Positions 1 to 7,058 of a DNA stretch of 10,200 nucleotides are shown here, one piece after another; position 1 is the first letter of the stretch; each line of letters starts with the position of its first letter. The notes beneath the pieces are model-generated. The model worked only from the letters and a program-made list of their open reading frames with translations, had not been told where the DNA came from and made no database searches. Source of the DNA: CAYURR01 sp964446745 (lineage in GTDB: Bacteria > Bacillota > Clostridia > Lachnospirales > WQUN01); assembly GCA_964446745.1 (NCBI GenBank), contig CAYURR010000107.1, forward strand, positions 1 through 10,200, read 5' to 3'. Made by a program: the position numbers and the translations under genes.

Positions 1-25
1 CCCGGACAGGCGGCTGTTTTTTATC
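1..25 (+). terminator. Possible 3' half of an upstream terminator
   Basis: The window opens with a GC-rich stretch ending in GGCGGCTG followed directly by six T residues (17-22). This is how the descending arm and U-tract of a rho-independent terminator look. The ascending arm would lie before base 1, so it cannot be confirmed. In many Firmicutes the gene before ecfA1 is rplQ, and this may be its terminator, but nothing in the window shows that. Confidence 0.3.
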
Positions 26-59
26 ACGGGGATTTTATCGCGTTCGGAGGGATCATCGT

Positions 60-917
60 ATGATAAAGGTCGAGGGTTTGGAATTTCATTACGTTCGATA
101 CAGCCCCGATGACAACGAGGAGAAGTCCGTCGCACTCTCTGGTATTGACCTTGAGATCAATAAAGGCGAATTCGTTGCGATCCTTGGGCACAATGGTTCC
201 GGCAAGTCCACACTCGCGAAGCATTTCAACGCACTGCTGCTGCCTACGGGCGGCACGGTATGGGTAAAGTCCATGAGTACAGCCGACGAAAGCCACCTAT
301 GGGACATACGCAGCTCTGTCGGCATGGTGTTTCAAAACCCAGATAACCAGATCATCGCATCAATCGTCGAGGAAGACATCGCATTCGGCCCAGAAAACTT
401 GTCTGTCCCATCGCCCGAGATACGCGTGAGGGTGGACGAAGCTCTCGATGCTGTTTCAATGAGCGGCTACAAAAAACGGTCACCGCACAACCTATCCGGT
501 GGACAGAAGCAGCGTATCGCCATTGCAGGCATACTCGCTATGCGTCCTGAATGCATCGTCTTCGACGAACCTACCGCGATGCTCGACCCTGTCGGCAGGC
601 GTGAGGTCATGGATGCGATACTGAGGTTAAATAAGGACTACAACATAACGGTTGTACTGATAACGCATTTCATGGAAGAGGCCGTAAAGTCCGACCGCGT
701 TGTCGTGATGTCGGACGGTTCTGTCATAATGAGCGGTACGCCGCGTGAGATATTTTGTTTTGACAACATAACGCAGCTTAAATCCGTGGGTTTGGATGTG
801 CCGCAGATGACTGAGCTCGCGCACATGCTCAAGCAAAGCGGTTTGGATATCGGTAATGGTATCCTGACCGTCGACGAGATGTTAGACGCATTGAACAGAT
901 ATAAAAACAGTCTATAA
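60..917 (+). CDS. ecfA1: ECF transporter ATPase EcfA1 (CbiO-type)
   Basis: This is one of the two ATPases of an energy-coupling factor (ECF) transporter. It sits on the cytoplasmic face and powers uptake of vitamins or metal ions captured by separate S-components, none of which is encoded here. All ABC ATPase motifs are visible in the 285 residues: Walker A GHNGSGKST (43-51), Q-loop FQNPDNQ (Q92), signature LSGGQKQR (145-152), Walker B IVFDEP with catalytic E170, D-loop (LDP, 175-177) and switch H203. GHNGSGKS is typical of EcfA1, while the next gene has GHTGSGKS. GGAGGG at 46-51, eight bases before the ATG, supports the start. ecfA2 and ecfT follow, giving the usual A1-A2-T order. The S-component specificity cannot be deduced. 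Length is normal for the family. Confidence 0.95.
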   Translation: MIKVEGLEFHYVRYSPDDNEEKSVALSGIDLEINKGEFVAILGHNGSGKSTLAKHFNALLLPTGGTVWVKSMSTADESHLWDIRSSVGMVFQNPDNQIIASIVEEDIAFGPENLSVPSPEIRVRVDEALDAVSMSGYKKRSPHNLSGGQKQRIAIAGILAMRPECIVFDEPTAMLDPVGRREVMDAILRLNKDYNITVVLITHFMEEAVKSDRVVVMSDGSVIMSGTPREIFCFDNITQLKSVGLDVPQMTELAHMLKQSGLDIGNGILTVDEMLDALNRYKNSL

Positions 918-945
918 AACCGATGCAAACAGAAGGGCTGAACAA

Positions 946-1803
946 ATGCCATTAGAGATAACGAATCTGACACATATCTACAGCCCGGGCACGGTATACG
1001 AAAAAAAAGCCCTCGATGATATAAACCTGAGAATAAATGACGGCGAATTTGTTGGGCTTATAGGGCATACCGGCTCTGGTAAATCTACTTTGATACAACA
1101 TATGAATGGGCTATTGAAGCCCTTTTCGGGCACAGTAATGCTTGACGGCGAGGATATCAACGCGGATAAGAACAAGCTCAAAGCCGTTCGCCAACAGGTC
1201 GGGCTTGTGTTTCAATATCCTGAGCATCAATTATTCGAGATGACGATATTCAAGGATGTGAGCTTCGGTCCCACCAATATGGGACTGCCGCAGGACGAGA
1301 TAAACAGGCGCGTCGCGCACGCACTCGAGATCGTCGGTATCGACCCCTCGATGTACGAGACCTCGCCGTTTGAACTCTCTGGCGGTCAGAAGCGAAGGGT
1401 AGCTATAGCAGGGGTATTGGCCATGCAGCCAAAGGTGCTGATATTGGACGAACCCACAGCCGGGCTCGACCCAAAGGGTCGCGACGAAATCCTCGACCGA
1501 ATTTCTGATCTGCATAAACGTCTCGGTATTACCGTCATTTTGGTTTCTCACAGCATGGAGGATGTAGCGCGTTATGTGCAGCGCGTGATCGTGATGCATG
1601 ACAGTCATGTCGCACTTGACGGCACACCCGCAGAGGTCTTTGTTCATGCTGACAGACTCGAGGCCATGGGGCTTGCGTCCCCTACCGTCGTGTATCTAAT
1701 GAGCGGGCTTAAGGCCTTAGGTTGGGATCTGCCGCAGGATGTGTTTACCGTAGACCATGCGTACAACACACTGCTTGCTCTGCTGGGAGGCGACCATGAT
1801 TAA
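946..1803 (+). CDS. ecfA2: ECF transporter ATPase EcfA2 (CbiO-type)
   Basis: This is the second ATPase of the ECF module and pairs with EcfA1 to form the nucleotide-hydrolysing heterodimer that drives EcfT. The 285-residue protein has Walker A GHTGSGKST (40-48), Q-loop FQYPEHQLFE (Q90), signature LSGGQKRR (144-151), Walker B LILDEP with catalytic E169, D-loop (GLDP, 173-176) and switch H202. The FQYPEHQLFE segment is characteristic of EcfA2. The start is supported by AGAAGGG at 931-937, eight bases upstream. The gene begins 28 bases after ecfA1, and its last eight bases overlap the start of ecfT, so translation of the two is probably coupled. No key residue is missing. Confidence 0.95.
   Translation: MPLEITNLTHIYSPGTVYEKKALDDINLRINDGEFVGLIGHTGSGKSTLIQHMNGLLKPFSGTVMLDGEDINADKNKLKAVRQQVGLVFQYPEHQLFEMTIFKDVSFGPTNMGLPQDEINRRVAHALEIVGIDPSMYETSPFELSGGQKRRVAIAGVLAMQPKVLILDEPTAGLDPKGRDEILDRISDLHKRLGITVILVSHSMEDVARYVQRVIVMHDSHVALDGTPAEVFVHADRLEAMGLASPTVVYLMSGLKALGWDLPQDVFTVDHAYNTLLALLGGDHD
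1785..1790 (+). promoter_or_regulatory. Shine-Dalgarno site setting the ecfT start
   Basis: GGGAGG lies inside the 3' end of ecfA2, five bases before the ATG at 1796. It selects that ATG over an in-frame ATG at 1757. The peptide between the two (Cys, Trp and Thr rich) does not resemble an EcfT N-terminus. Confidence 0.85.
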
Positions 1804-2587
1804 GAATATAACTATAGGACAGTATTATCCGGCCGATTCTGTCATTCACCGCCTGGATCCGCGTATGAAGCTCGTAGGAACTATTTCCGCGATCGTTGCA
1901 CTATTTTTAATCAAGGACTTCTACGGCTACGGATTATTTTCATTGTTTTTGGCAGTGACCATATATCTCTCACAGGTACCGCCGATGATGATCATAAAGG
2001 GTTTAAGGGCAATGGTCTTTTTGATCCTATTTACGGTGACGTTAAATGTATTTTTCTCGCCGGGCGAACGAGTAATATTTGAATATGGGATCGTCCATGT
2101 CACATCCGAGGGCCTCGTAACAGCCGTCAAGATGGCACTGAGACTGATACTTCTTGTGTGTGTGTCATCGGTGCTCACTTTAACGACCTCACCTATTGAG
2201 CTCACGGACGCGATCGAGTTTCTGCTGCACCCATTAAAGGTCATCAAGGTACCGGCACATGAGATAGCGATGATGATGACGATCGCTTTGAGGTTTATCC
2301 CTACGCTACTTGAGGAAATGGAAAAGATTATGAAAGCTCAGTCCGCACGCGGAGCGGATTTTGATACGGGTGGGCTCGTAAAGAAGGCTAAAAGCCTCGT
2401 GCCTATACTCGTGCCGCTGTTTATTTCATCGTTTAGGCGTGCCGATGAGCTCGCGATAGCCATGGAATCCCGTTGCTACAGGGGTGATGTCAACCGCACG
2501 CGTATGAAGATTATGAGGCTTGAACAGCGGGACTACATTGCTATTGCGACCACGGCTGTTTTTTTGATATGTATGCTTATCGTCTGA
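1796..2587 (+). CDS. ecfT: ECF transporter transmembrane protein EcfT
   Basis: This is the membrane scaffold of the ECF transporter. It couples ATP hydrolysis by EcfA1/EcfA2 to toppling of substrate-binding S-components. From the ATG at 1796 it has 263 residues and starts with the family's N-terminal signature (Q9-YYPADS, then HRLDPRMKL at 18-26). Hydrophobic membrane segments lie at roughly 27-58, 66-87, 108-130 and 246-263. The coupling helices carry an Ala-Arg-Gly motif (184-186, in QSARGADF) and a second Arg motif (MESRCYRG, 223-230), which is a slight variant of the common ARGY form. The start overlaps the end of ecfA2 by eight bases. The next gene begins 14 bases after the stop, with no terminator between. 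The operon lacks truA, which often follows ecfT in Firmicutes. Confidence 0.93.
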   Translation: MIKNITIGQYYPADSVIHRLDPRMKLVGTISAIVALFLIKDFYGYGLFSLFLAVTIYLSQVPPMMIIKGLRAMVFLILFTVTLNVFFSPGERVIFEYGIVHVTSEGLVTAVKMALRLILLVCVSSVLTLTTSPIELTDAIEFLLHPLKVIKVPAHEIAMMMTIALRFIPTLLEEMEKIMKAQSARGADFDTGGLVKKAKSLVPILVPLFISSFRRADELAIAMESRCYRGDVNRTRMKIMRLEQRDYIAIATTAVFLICMLIV

Positions 2588-2601
2588 CTTAGGGGGTTCC
2601 C

Positions 2602-4323
2602 ATGGATATATCTACGAGCTACAACAGCACAGTAACACAGGTAAATGCACAACAAATGCAGAGCTCTCAACAAACTCAAGGATCACAGCAAGCTCAAGGC
2701 ACTCAACAAGCGCAAGGTGCTCAACAAGCACCTACGCTTCCACAGGACACACAACAGGTTCAAGCCTCGGTGTCAGCAAACGCCGCACTGTCCGAGCTGC
2801 TGTCGTCGTACGGAATGAAGGTCACTGAGGAAAACATGCATGTGCTGGAGCTACTGTTTGAGCATTCATATCCGTTAGACAAGGAGAGCTTTACGAAGCT
2901 GTCACGCGCGCTGTTGCTCGCTGGCAACGACGAAAAGCTCGCTTTATATATGCTCGACGCAGAGATTCGTTTGAACACAACAAACGCCACAGTGTTAAAA
3001 GAGTTCGCCCAAGGGAATGTGAATCTGGCCAACCGACTCACAGAACTAGCTGAAATGATCGACGCATTACCCGATTCGCCTTTGAAGCAGAAGCTTTTGG
3101 AATTACTCGATAGCGCGACACGCCAGATTAGTGCGCAAACGCAAAACAACGCACAGCAACAGAATAGCATACAGCCGCAAAGCACTCCGTTACAATCCGG
3201 CGCGCAGCCACAGGATGTAACTCAGCCACTGCCAGTCACGCAACCACTGGGTACGACAGTACCTCAAACCAGGCCGCAGACCACCCTCCTAACTCAATCC
3301 ATGTCACAGTCACAGGAGGTTCCTACACAGTCCGCTATCCTGCCCAGCTCGCAGCCTGGAAATTCAGCTCAGGCTACCCAGCCGGCTCAAGCTAACGCAA
3401 ATGGTGCTCAGCTTTCCAATACGCAAGCATCCGGTCCAATTACCTCCACCACTCAGTCATCTCAGGCTCCTAATCCGCAGCAGCTTACCTCTACCCCCTC
3501 CTCTTCTAACACAGCCCAAGTACCGCGGCCTGATATAACACCTGTTATCTCCGACGAATTGCGTGGTCCTGCCCCCGTGTCAGCAAGGGATATACTTTCC
3601 CGTTTCTTCGTTGACCCCAAGCAAAACACGCTTAAAGAGGTAGAGGATATATATAACAATCTGCGAGCCGTATTGAAGGAAGCCTCAACAGTAATAGAGA
3701 AACATGCGCAGGCTGCGAACAACCGAATATCCGACAGCCCCGCAAACAATAATCCAACAGCCAGTAACATATCCGCGAATGTCACTGCAGCTACATCGGG
3801 CTCCATTCAACAGTCTGCCGAGCAGTCCTCACAGCTTCAGCGACTCTCCTCGTCCGTGAACAATCTACTGAACCAGACTGAGTTCGTCGCGCAACTCAAG
3901 CATGATATGTACCTGCAGATACCTATTGCATCGGAAAATAGATCGATGAACAGCGATTTGTTCGTATTTAAAGACAAGCGCCATAAGCAAAAAAAAGGCG
4001 CCGGTGCAAGCACGGCGCTGATTGCGTTAGATACATTAAATTTGGGGCGTTTGGAGGTATTTGTCCAGAAAAATGGCAAGAGCGTGGATTTACGCTTTGC
4101 ATTAGACACCCCCCCAACAGAAAAGCGCGTTCGCGCGCATATTGATCAGCTCGAGAATCTACTCGGTGAATATGGTTACACCCTCGGGCATTATAACTTC
4201 GCCGATATCGGTGAACGCTTTTCTATTACGTCAGGCACACCAAATTCTACAGACGGGCAAGTCCATGACCCGTCAAGAGAAACCCTATCAAAGGATAAAA
4301 TTGTATTGGATTTAAAGGTCTGA
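2602..4323 (+). CDS. Gln/Ser/Thr-rich protein with FliK-like ends
   Basis: This is a 573-residue protein without a signal peptide or membrane segment. Residues 22-45 are four near-identical hexapeptides of the form SQQAQG. Residues 62-180 are predicted helical, with a repeat-like pattern (YGMKVTEENMHVLELLFEH, then a second unit ending AEIRLNTTNATVLKEF) that I recall from clostridial hook-length control proteins. Residues 185-320 are low-complexity Gln/Pro/Ser/Thr. Residues 450-560 resemble the compact FliK C-terminal domain: LNLGRLEVFVQKNGKSVDLRF, then a helix ending LLGEYGYTL. The architecture of structured N-terminus, Pro/Gln-rich ruler and compact C-terminus fits FliK, but no other flagellar gene is present. 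AGGGGG at 2591-2596 gives the start. It sits 14 bases after ecfT and is probably co-transcribed with it. The call is by analogy and moderate at best. Confidence 0.5.
   Translation: MDISTSYNSTVTQVNAQQMQSSQQTQGSQQAQGTQQAQGAQQAPTLPQDTQQVQASVSANAALSELLSSYGMKVTEENMHVLELLFEHSYPLDKESFTKLSRALLLAGNDEKLALYMLDAEIRLNTTNATVLKEFAQGNVNLANRLTELAEMIDALPDSPLKQKLLELLDSATRQISAQTQNNAQQQNSIQPQSTPLQSGAQPQDVTQPLPVTQPLGTTVPQTRPQTTLLTQSMSQSQEVPTQSAILPSSQPGNSAQATQPAQANANGAQLSNTQASGPITSTTQSSQAPNPQQLTSTPSSSNTAQVPRPDITPVISDELRGPAPVSARDILSRFFVDPKQNTLKEVEDIYNNLRAVLKEASTVIEKHAQAANNRISDSPANNNPTASNISANVTAATSGSIQQSAEQSSQLQRLSSSVNNLLNQTEFVAQLKHDMYLQIPIASENRSMNSDLFVFKDKRHKQKKGAGASTALIALDTLNLGRLEVFVQKNGKSVDLRFALDTPPTEKRVRAHIDQLENLLGEYGYTLGHYNFADIGERFSITSGTPNSTDGQVHDPSRETLSKDKIVLDLKV
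2665..2736 (+). repeat. Tandem 18-bp hexapeptide-coding repeat
   Basis: Four consecutive 18-base units encode SQQTQG, SQQAQG, TQQAQG and AQQAPT near the N-terminus of the FliK-like protein. The units are close but not identical in DNA. In-frame gain or loss of units would change linker length without breaking the reading frame. Confidence 0.8.
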
Positions 4324-5172
4324 GATACTCTCAAACATATAATCGCTGTTGCAGAAATGGCAGTGTACGTTGATGTGCCCGTCCTCTTTGAAGATACGCT
4401 CGATCTCGGCGGGCTCCATCGACGCTAGCGCCCTTGATACGCGTTCCGTACTGCAGTTGCAATGATATGAAACGCTGATTCTGTCCGTGATTTTATAAGG
4501 TTGCCCGTTTGCGATCAATGCGATGATATCCTCGGGGCTTTTGCCCTCCGAAAGCATTGCTGTTACCGGTGGCAAGCTCATGATGTCACGTTCCAGACTA
4601 TCGATCAATCCGTCTACTGCTGATGCGCCTGGCATGAGCTGCAATAAAAATCCACCCGAGTTTATGATCGACCAGTCCCTATCTACGAGTACACCGAGTG
4701 CTGCAGACGAAGGTACCTGCTCTGAAACAGCGAAATACTGTGTAAAATCCTCTGCTATCTCGCCCGATACCAACTCAATTGTACTTGAATATGGTTCCTT
4801 TTCACCCGTGTCCTTCGCGACTGTCAAGAATCCGTTTCCGACCGCCGTACCCACATCGAGCTTGCCGGCATACTTCGGCGGGATGTCGACCATCGGCTCA
4901 TGTACATATCCCTTAACACGACCCCTATAATCCGCAGTCGTCACCATCCCCTTTATCGGGCCGTCCGATTTGATCGTTACAGTCAGCAGATCCGATTCAT
5001 TTTTAAGCATTGCACCCATGATTGCTGACATCGTTAGTGTTCGCCCGAACGCCGCTGAAACCACCGGAGATGTGTCGTGTATACTACGCGCACGCTGAAC
5101 CGTCTCTGTCGTCACCGCCGCAAATATCCTAATGTATTCCCCTATGCTGCCACGTGCTATATAGTCCTTCAT
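4312..5172 (-). CDS. hslO: Redox-regulated chaperone Hsp33
   Basis: Hsp33 is a cytoplasmic holdase. It is inactive while four cysteines hold zinc, and it is switched on by oxidation and unfolding to protect proteins during oxidative stress. The 286 residues match the usual length. The N-terminal start (MKDYIARGSIGEYIRIFAAV) is typical. The C-terminal redox switch is complete: C238-N-C240 and C271-H-F-C274, the CXC...CXXC arrangement with 30 residues between. AAGGGGAGA (minus strand, 5187-5179), seven bases before the ATG, supports the start. It is the last gene of the minus-strand run and begins 13 bases after the methyltransferase stop. Its 3' end overlaps the opposing FliK-like gene by 12 bases. 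Confidence 0.95.
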   Translation of the reverse strand: MKDYIARGSIGEYIRIFAAVTTETVQRARSIHDTSPVVSAAFGRTLTMSAIMGAMLKNESDLLTVTIKSDGPIKGMVTTADYRGRVKGYVHEPMVDIPPKYAGKLDVGTAVGNGFLTVAKDTGEKEPYSSTIELVSGEIAEDFTQYFAVSEQVPSSAALGVLVDRDWSIINSGGFLLQLMPGASAVDGLIDSLERDIMSLPPVTAMLSEGKSPEDIIALIANGQPYKITDRISVSYHCNCSTERVSRALASMEPAEIERIFKEDGHINVHCHFCNSDYMFESISDL

Positions 5173-5185
5173 TTGTTGTCTCCCC

Positions 5186-5974
5186 TTATTTACTTGCCCA
5201 TATCAACAGACGCACCGCATCCTCGGTCAAAGCCTCCATATTTCCGCTTTGCTCGTTTACCTGCCAGATGTTTTGACATTTGAGCCCGGAGCTTGTAAGC
5301 ATTGCCTTGATCTGATCGGGTTCATATGCGCGCTGCCTGTGCCTTTCCTCAAATCGGTTGTAAAGCCCACTTTCCGTTTTTACAAAGAAATCTATGTAAT
5401 ACGTGTTAAGTGCGCGTTTTTCATTAAAATTATTTTGCCAGATATAAGCCATATCCTCATCAGTATATGAAAACGTACGCTTGCCGTAATATTTTTTAAA
5501 CTTCATGGATGTATTTAGATCGAATATAAACGCTCCGCCGGGGTTCAGATAATTCTTTACCAGTGCAAACACACAGAGCATGTCATGCTCCCTAATGATG
5601 TAGTTCATCCCATCACAGATGCATACTATACTGTCGACGGTTCCATACAACTCAAACGAACGCATATCGCCTTGAAGAAACATGATCTCTGGTAAATTTT
5701 CTTGCGAGGCCTTTCGCTTTGCGACAGATAGCATGTCCGGTGACTTGTCTATGCCTATCATCTCAAAGCCCAACTCAACCCCGAGTCGAGCGAGCGGTAC
5801 CGTCAGATTGCCCGTACCGCAGCCAAGCTCCAATACAAGCCCTTCACCGGCTTTAAAATCCAGACCGGCTTCTTTCCAAATCACGTGAACATTGTTAATC
5901 CACGCCTCATAGGGCATGTCCCGCATGAGCTTGTCATAAACATATGCAAAGCCCTCATATTGTGCGCCGTTCAA
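5186..5974 (-). CDS. Class I SAM-dependent methyltransferase, YqeM-like
   Basis: This is a predicted cytoplasmic methyltransferase using S-adenosylmethionine; its substrate is unknown. The 262 residues show motif I LVLELGCGTGN (46-56), an acidic residue for the ribose hydroxyls (D76 in IGIDKS) and a post-motif acid D103 (QGDMRS). The opening YEGFAYVYDKLMRDMPYEAW (6-25) matches the start of the Bacillus YqeM family, which gives the best guess at kinship. In Bacillus that gene sits with yqeK and rsfS, unlike here. The likely start is TTG at 5974, whose bases overlap the stop of the preceding spore-protein gene (TTGA). That suggests translation by reinitiation; the purine-rich AAGAAG just upstream is only a weak ribosome site. 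The next internal Met is residue 17 and would cut the conserved opening. Confidence 0.85.
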   Translation of the reverse strand: MNGAQYEGFAYVYDKLMRDMPYEAWINNVHVIWKEAGLDFKAGEGLVLELGCGTGNLTVPLARLGVELGFEMIGIDKSPDMLSVAKRKASQENLPEIMFLQGDMRSFELYGTVDSIVCICDGMNYIIREHDMLCVFALVKNYLNPGGAFIFDLNTSMKFKKYYGKRTFSYTDEDMAYIWQNNFNEKRALNTYYIDFFVKTESGLYNRFEERHRQRAYEPDQIKAMLTSSGLKCQNIWQVNEQSGNMEALTEDAVRLLIWASK

Positions 5975-6150
5975 AGTTCGTTCTTCTTTTCTATCTGTTT
6001 CATGCGCTTATACATGATCCCGCCGATACGCCCGCTCTCCTTCGCGGTCAAGCTCTTTAATCCGCCCTCACGGATTTTGTCCATCAGGCCCAGCTCCTCC
6101 GCGATCTCGTATTTCAGCATTTCTTGCTCGTATTTATCCAAGCCTGGCAT
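5971..6150 (-). CDS. Small acid-soluble spore protein, alpha/beta type
   Basis: This is a 59-residue protein recognisable as an alpha/beta-type SASP. These coat forespore DNA, protect it from UV and heat, and are degraded on germination. The N-terminal half has LKYEIAEELGL (12-22). This contains the YE-IA context (14-17) where the germination protease GPR cuts such proteins, by family knowledge between E15 and I16. The C-terminal half has LTAKESGRIGG then MYKRM (34-50), the family's second conserved block. The segment between (DKIREGGLKS) is reminiscent of the SspF-like subgroup. GGAGG (minus strand, 6160-6156), five bases before the ATG at 6150, gives this start instead of a TTG at 6177 that would overlap relQ. 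It sits 13 bases after relQ and its stop overlaps the methyltransferase start. I see no forespore promoter directly in front, so it may be read from the relQ transcript. Confidence 0.85.
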   Translation of the reverse strand: MPGLDKYEQEMLKYEIAEELGLMDKIREGGLKSLTAKESGRIGGIMYKRMKQIEKKNEL

Positions 6151-6155
6151 ATCTA

Positions 6156-6160
6156 CCTCC
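6156..6160 (-). promoter_or_regulatory. Shine-Dalgarno site setting the SASP start
   Basis: On the minus strand GGAGG is followed by TAGAT and the ATG at 6150. This favours a 59-residue product over a 68-residue one begun at TTG (6177), whose first nine residues are not family-like. Confidence 0.85.
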
Positions 6161-6163
6161 GAA

Positions 6164-6970
6164 TCAATCTTTATCAACCCTGTACATCTGCGTCATTACA
6201 TTTAATTGTTTGTTAAAGTCGCTGAGCTTTTCGATATTGCCTTCTTCATACAGTCGCAAAAATTGAATATTTATTTCGTCCATCTTGTCAAGCTTAGCGA
6301 TGTAATACAGGTTTTGTATACTCTTTAATATCGAATCGACCAAGTCATTCTTGCGCTCGACGATGCGCTGCGCCTCGAGCATCTCTTCACGTATCGTACC
6401 CATCTCTCGATCCAACATAAACGCCGCCTCGGCAGAGGAAACCAAACGCTTGTGCAGATCCTCGGGGAGATTCCCGTTGTATTTATATTTTAACGAATGT
6501 TCAATCGTAGCCCAAAAATTCATCGCCATCGTGCGTATCTGTATCTCCGCAAATACCTCTTTTAACTCGCCCATGAGTGCTACCGTGTAGCGAATATGCA
6601 CATGGTAGCTACGGTAGCCGCTGGGTTTTTGTTTGTTTACATAGTCGCGCTCGGTCACGATGCTCAGATCAAAGCCCTGTCGTCGCCTGATAAATTCCAT
6701 GACCCGTTCGATATCCTCTACAAATCTGCATATTATACGTATGCCCGCAATATCCTCGATCTTATCGGGGATCAGGTCATAGGGGATATTCTTCCTGTTC
6801 GCCTTGTCTAATATACTGCCCTTCTGCTTAACGCGGCCCTCGACATACTCTATCGGCGAATGTATGCCCAAGAGCCTGCATTGTTTGTCGTATGCCTTGA
6901 ACTTTATACATAACTCGTTCACGGCCTGCTCGTAAGGAAACAAAAACCGATCCCAATTTATTATGTCCAT
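6164..6970 (-). CDS. relQ: Small alarmone synthetase, RelQ/YjbM type
   Basis: This cytoplasmic enzyme transfers pyrophosphate from ATP to GDP or GTP, making the stringent-response alarmones ppGpp and pppGpp. It has the RelA/SpoT synthetase domain only: no hydrolase (HD), TGS or ACT domains. Visible motifs are EDIAGIRI (72-79, with D73 as expected Mg ligand), KPSGYRSYH (115-123), EIQIRT (142-147, catalytic E142) and FWATIEHSLKYKY (152-164). At 268 residues it is longer than Bacillus RelQ (about 211), because of a charged helical tail from about 200. The start has GGAGAT five to six bases upstream. It heads a run with the SASP, methyltransferase and hslO. A hairpin (6991-7024) and a possible extended -10 element lie just upstream. 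Its GTP pyrophosphokinase identity is secure; the Q subtype is likely. Confidence 0.92.
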   Translation of the reverse strand: MDIINWDRFLFPYEQAVNELCIKFKAYDKQCRLLGIHSPIEYVEGRVKQKGSILDKANRKNIPYDLIPDKIEDIAGIRIICRFVEDIERVMEFIRRRQGFDLSIVTERDYVNKQKPSGYRSYHVHIRYTVALMGELKEVFAEIQIRTMAMNFWATIEHSLKYKYNGNLPEDLHKRLVSSAEAAFMLDREMGTIREEMLEAQRIVERKNDLVDSILKSIQNLYYIAKLDKMDEINIQFLRLYEEGNIEKLSDFNKQLNVMTQMYRVDKD

Positions 6971-6990
6971 TTTGACATCTCCATAACAAA

Positions 6991-7024
6991 ACCACGGATT
7001 TACGCATTAACGCGCATCCGTGGT
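6991..7024 (-). terminator. Hairpin between the P-loop gene and relQ
   Basis: ACCACGGAT (6991-6999) pairs perfectly with ATCCGTGGT (7016-7024) around a 16-base loop. On the minus strand the hairpin is followed by TTTTGTTA, so it can end transcription of the gene at 7051-7464. On the plus strand a run of seven T follows after a four-base gap. It sits only about 20 bases before the relQ start, so it would lie in the relQ leader if transcription begins upstream of it. Confidence 0.7.
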
Positions 7025-7049
7025 ATGGTTTTTTTCAGCGACATATTTG

Positions 7050-7058
7050 ATTATAACA
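7050..7058 (-). promoter_or_regulatory. Possible extended -10 promoter for relQ
   Basis: On the minus strand TGTTATAAT is a full extended -10 element (TG-N-TATAAT). It overlaps the stop codon of the P-loop gene. No good -35 hexamer is found 17 bases upstream, which an extended -10 can tolerate. Transcription would start near 7043, leaving a leader of about 70 bases that contains the 6991-7024 hairpin. The overlap with coding sequence makes coincidence possible. Confidence 0.4.

Noticed and set aside
1757..1795. Upstream ATG that would add 13 residues to EcfT.
   Set aside because: No ribosome site there, and the GGGAGG at 1785-1790 sits correctly for ATG 1796, where the family's N-terminus begins.
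4321..4333. Inverted repeat TGAGA-TAC-TCTCA at the convergent overlap as a terminator.
   Set aside because: Only five base pairs with a three-base loop and no T-run on either strand.
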